From: Burkholderia latens
Lineage (GTDB): Bacteria; Pseudomonadota; Gammaproteobacteria; Burkholderiales; Burkholderiaceae
Assembly (NCBI RefSeq): GCF_902499045.1
Contig: NZ_CABVPL010000019.1
Coordinates: 45,471-109,470 of the forward strand
Direction: 5' to 3'
Length of the DNA stretch: 64,000 bases
Shown here one piece after another: positions 64,000-64,000 of this stretch. Within the stretch, counting starts at the first letter, position 1; each line of letters opens with the position of its first letter. The notes under the pieces were generated by a model. That model was given only the letters and a program-made list of their open reading frames with translations. It made no database searches and was not told the origin of the DNA. A program made the position numbers and the translations under genes.

Positions 64000-64000
64000 C

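Overview
The window is a stretch of a Burkholderia chromosome, most likely chromosome 1 of a Burkholderia cepacia complex species. The evidence is the very high GC content with strong third-position GC bias, the gene order gyrA, ompA-family gene, ubiG, gph, ssrA, the tmRNA tag ANDDTFALAA, Thr at GyrA position 83 (the usual wild-type residue in this genus), and Burkholderia-type small families (DUF4148, DUF2968, DUF4136). The species cannot be fixed from sequence reading alone.

Region 1 (1-3865) is core: the 5' part of gyrA, an OmpA-type envelope protein, ubiG, gph and the tmRNA gene ssrA. Region 2 (about 3866-22372) is an 18.5 kb integrated element that uses the 3' end of ssrA as its attachment site. 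It has a P4-type tyrosine integrase next to attL, GGGGTA arm-type repeats near both ends, a Fic toxin-antitoxin pair, a second tyrosine recombinase, a serine resolvase with a 28-bp res-like site, two related AlpA-like regulators, a minus-strand replication-type operon (DUF1376-like protein, DnaB-like ATPase), an excisionase-like gene, one Gly-rich virion-like protein, and cargo-like genes: a phospholipase-D-fold nuclease and a class III nucleotide-cyclase-like protein beside attR. I see no terminase, portal, capsid or tail genes, so it is a decayed prophage or a phage-satellite-like element. Its unexplained parts include a structured leader RNA, a terminator-tipped candidate small RNA next to the cyclase, paired DnaA-box-like inverted repeats before the Fic module, and a large imperfect palindrome.

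Region 3 (22399-46077) is chromosomal metabolism: two small exported proteins, the NAD-dependent formate dehydrogenase operon fdsGBAD with a divergent ModE-like regulator, an FAD monooxygenase, a TPR-glycosyltransferase, an MFS transporter, envelope proteins, a class-I-amidotransferase-fold hydrolase, a GntR regulator with an amidase, dsbB, and a purine-base catabolic cluster (xdhC, an adenine-deaminase-type gene, guaD).

Region 4 (46078-64000) holds a yybP-ykoY manganese riboswitch before a GDT1/MneA-type exporter, pepN, fbp, tRNA-Thr, a minus-strand copper-type operon (DUF2946 protein, TonB receptor, BNR-like protein, thioredoxin-like protein) resembling the CruR-controlled operon of Bordetella, a secreted chorismate mutase, an exonuclease-GIY-YIG fusion, a cold-shock gene, a candidate small RNA, a porin, greB and three identical tRNA-Arg(ACG) genes.
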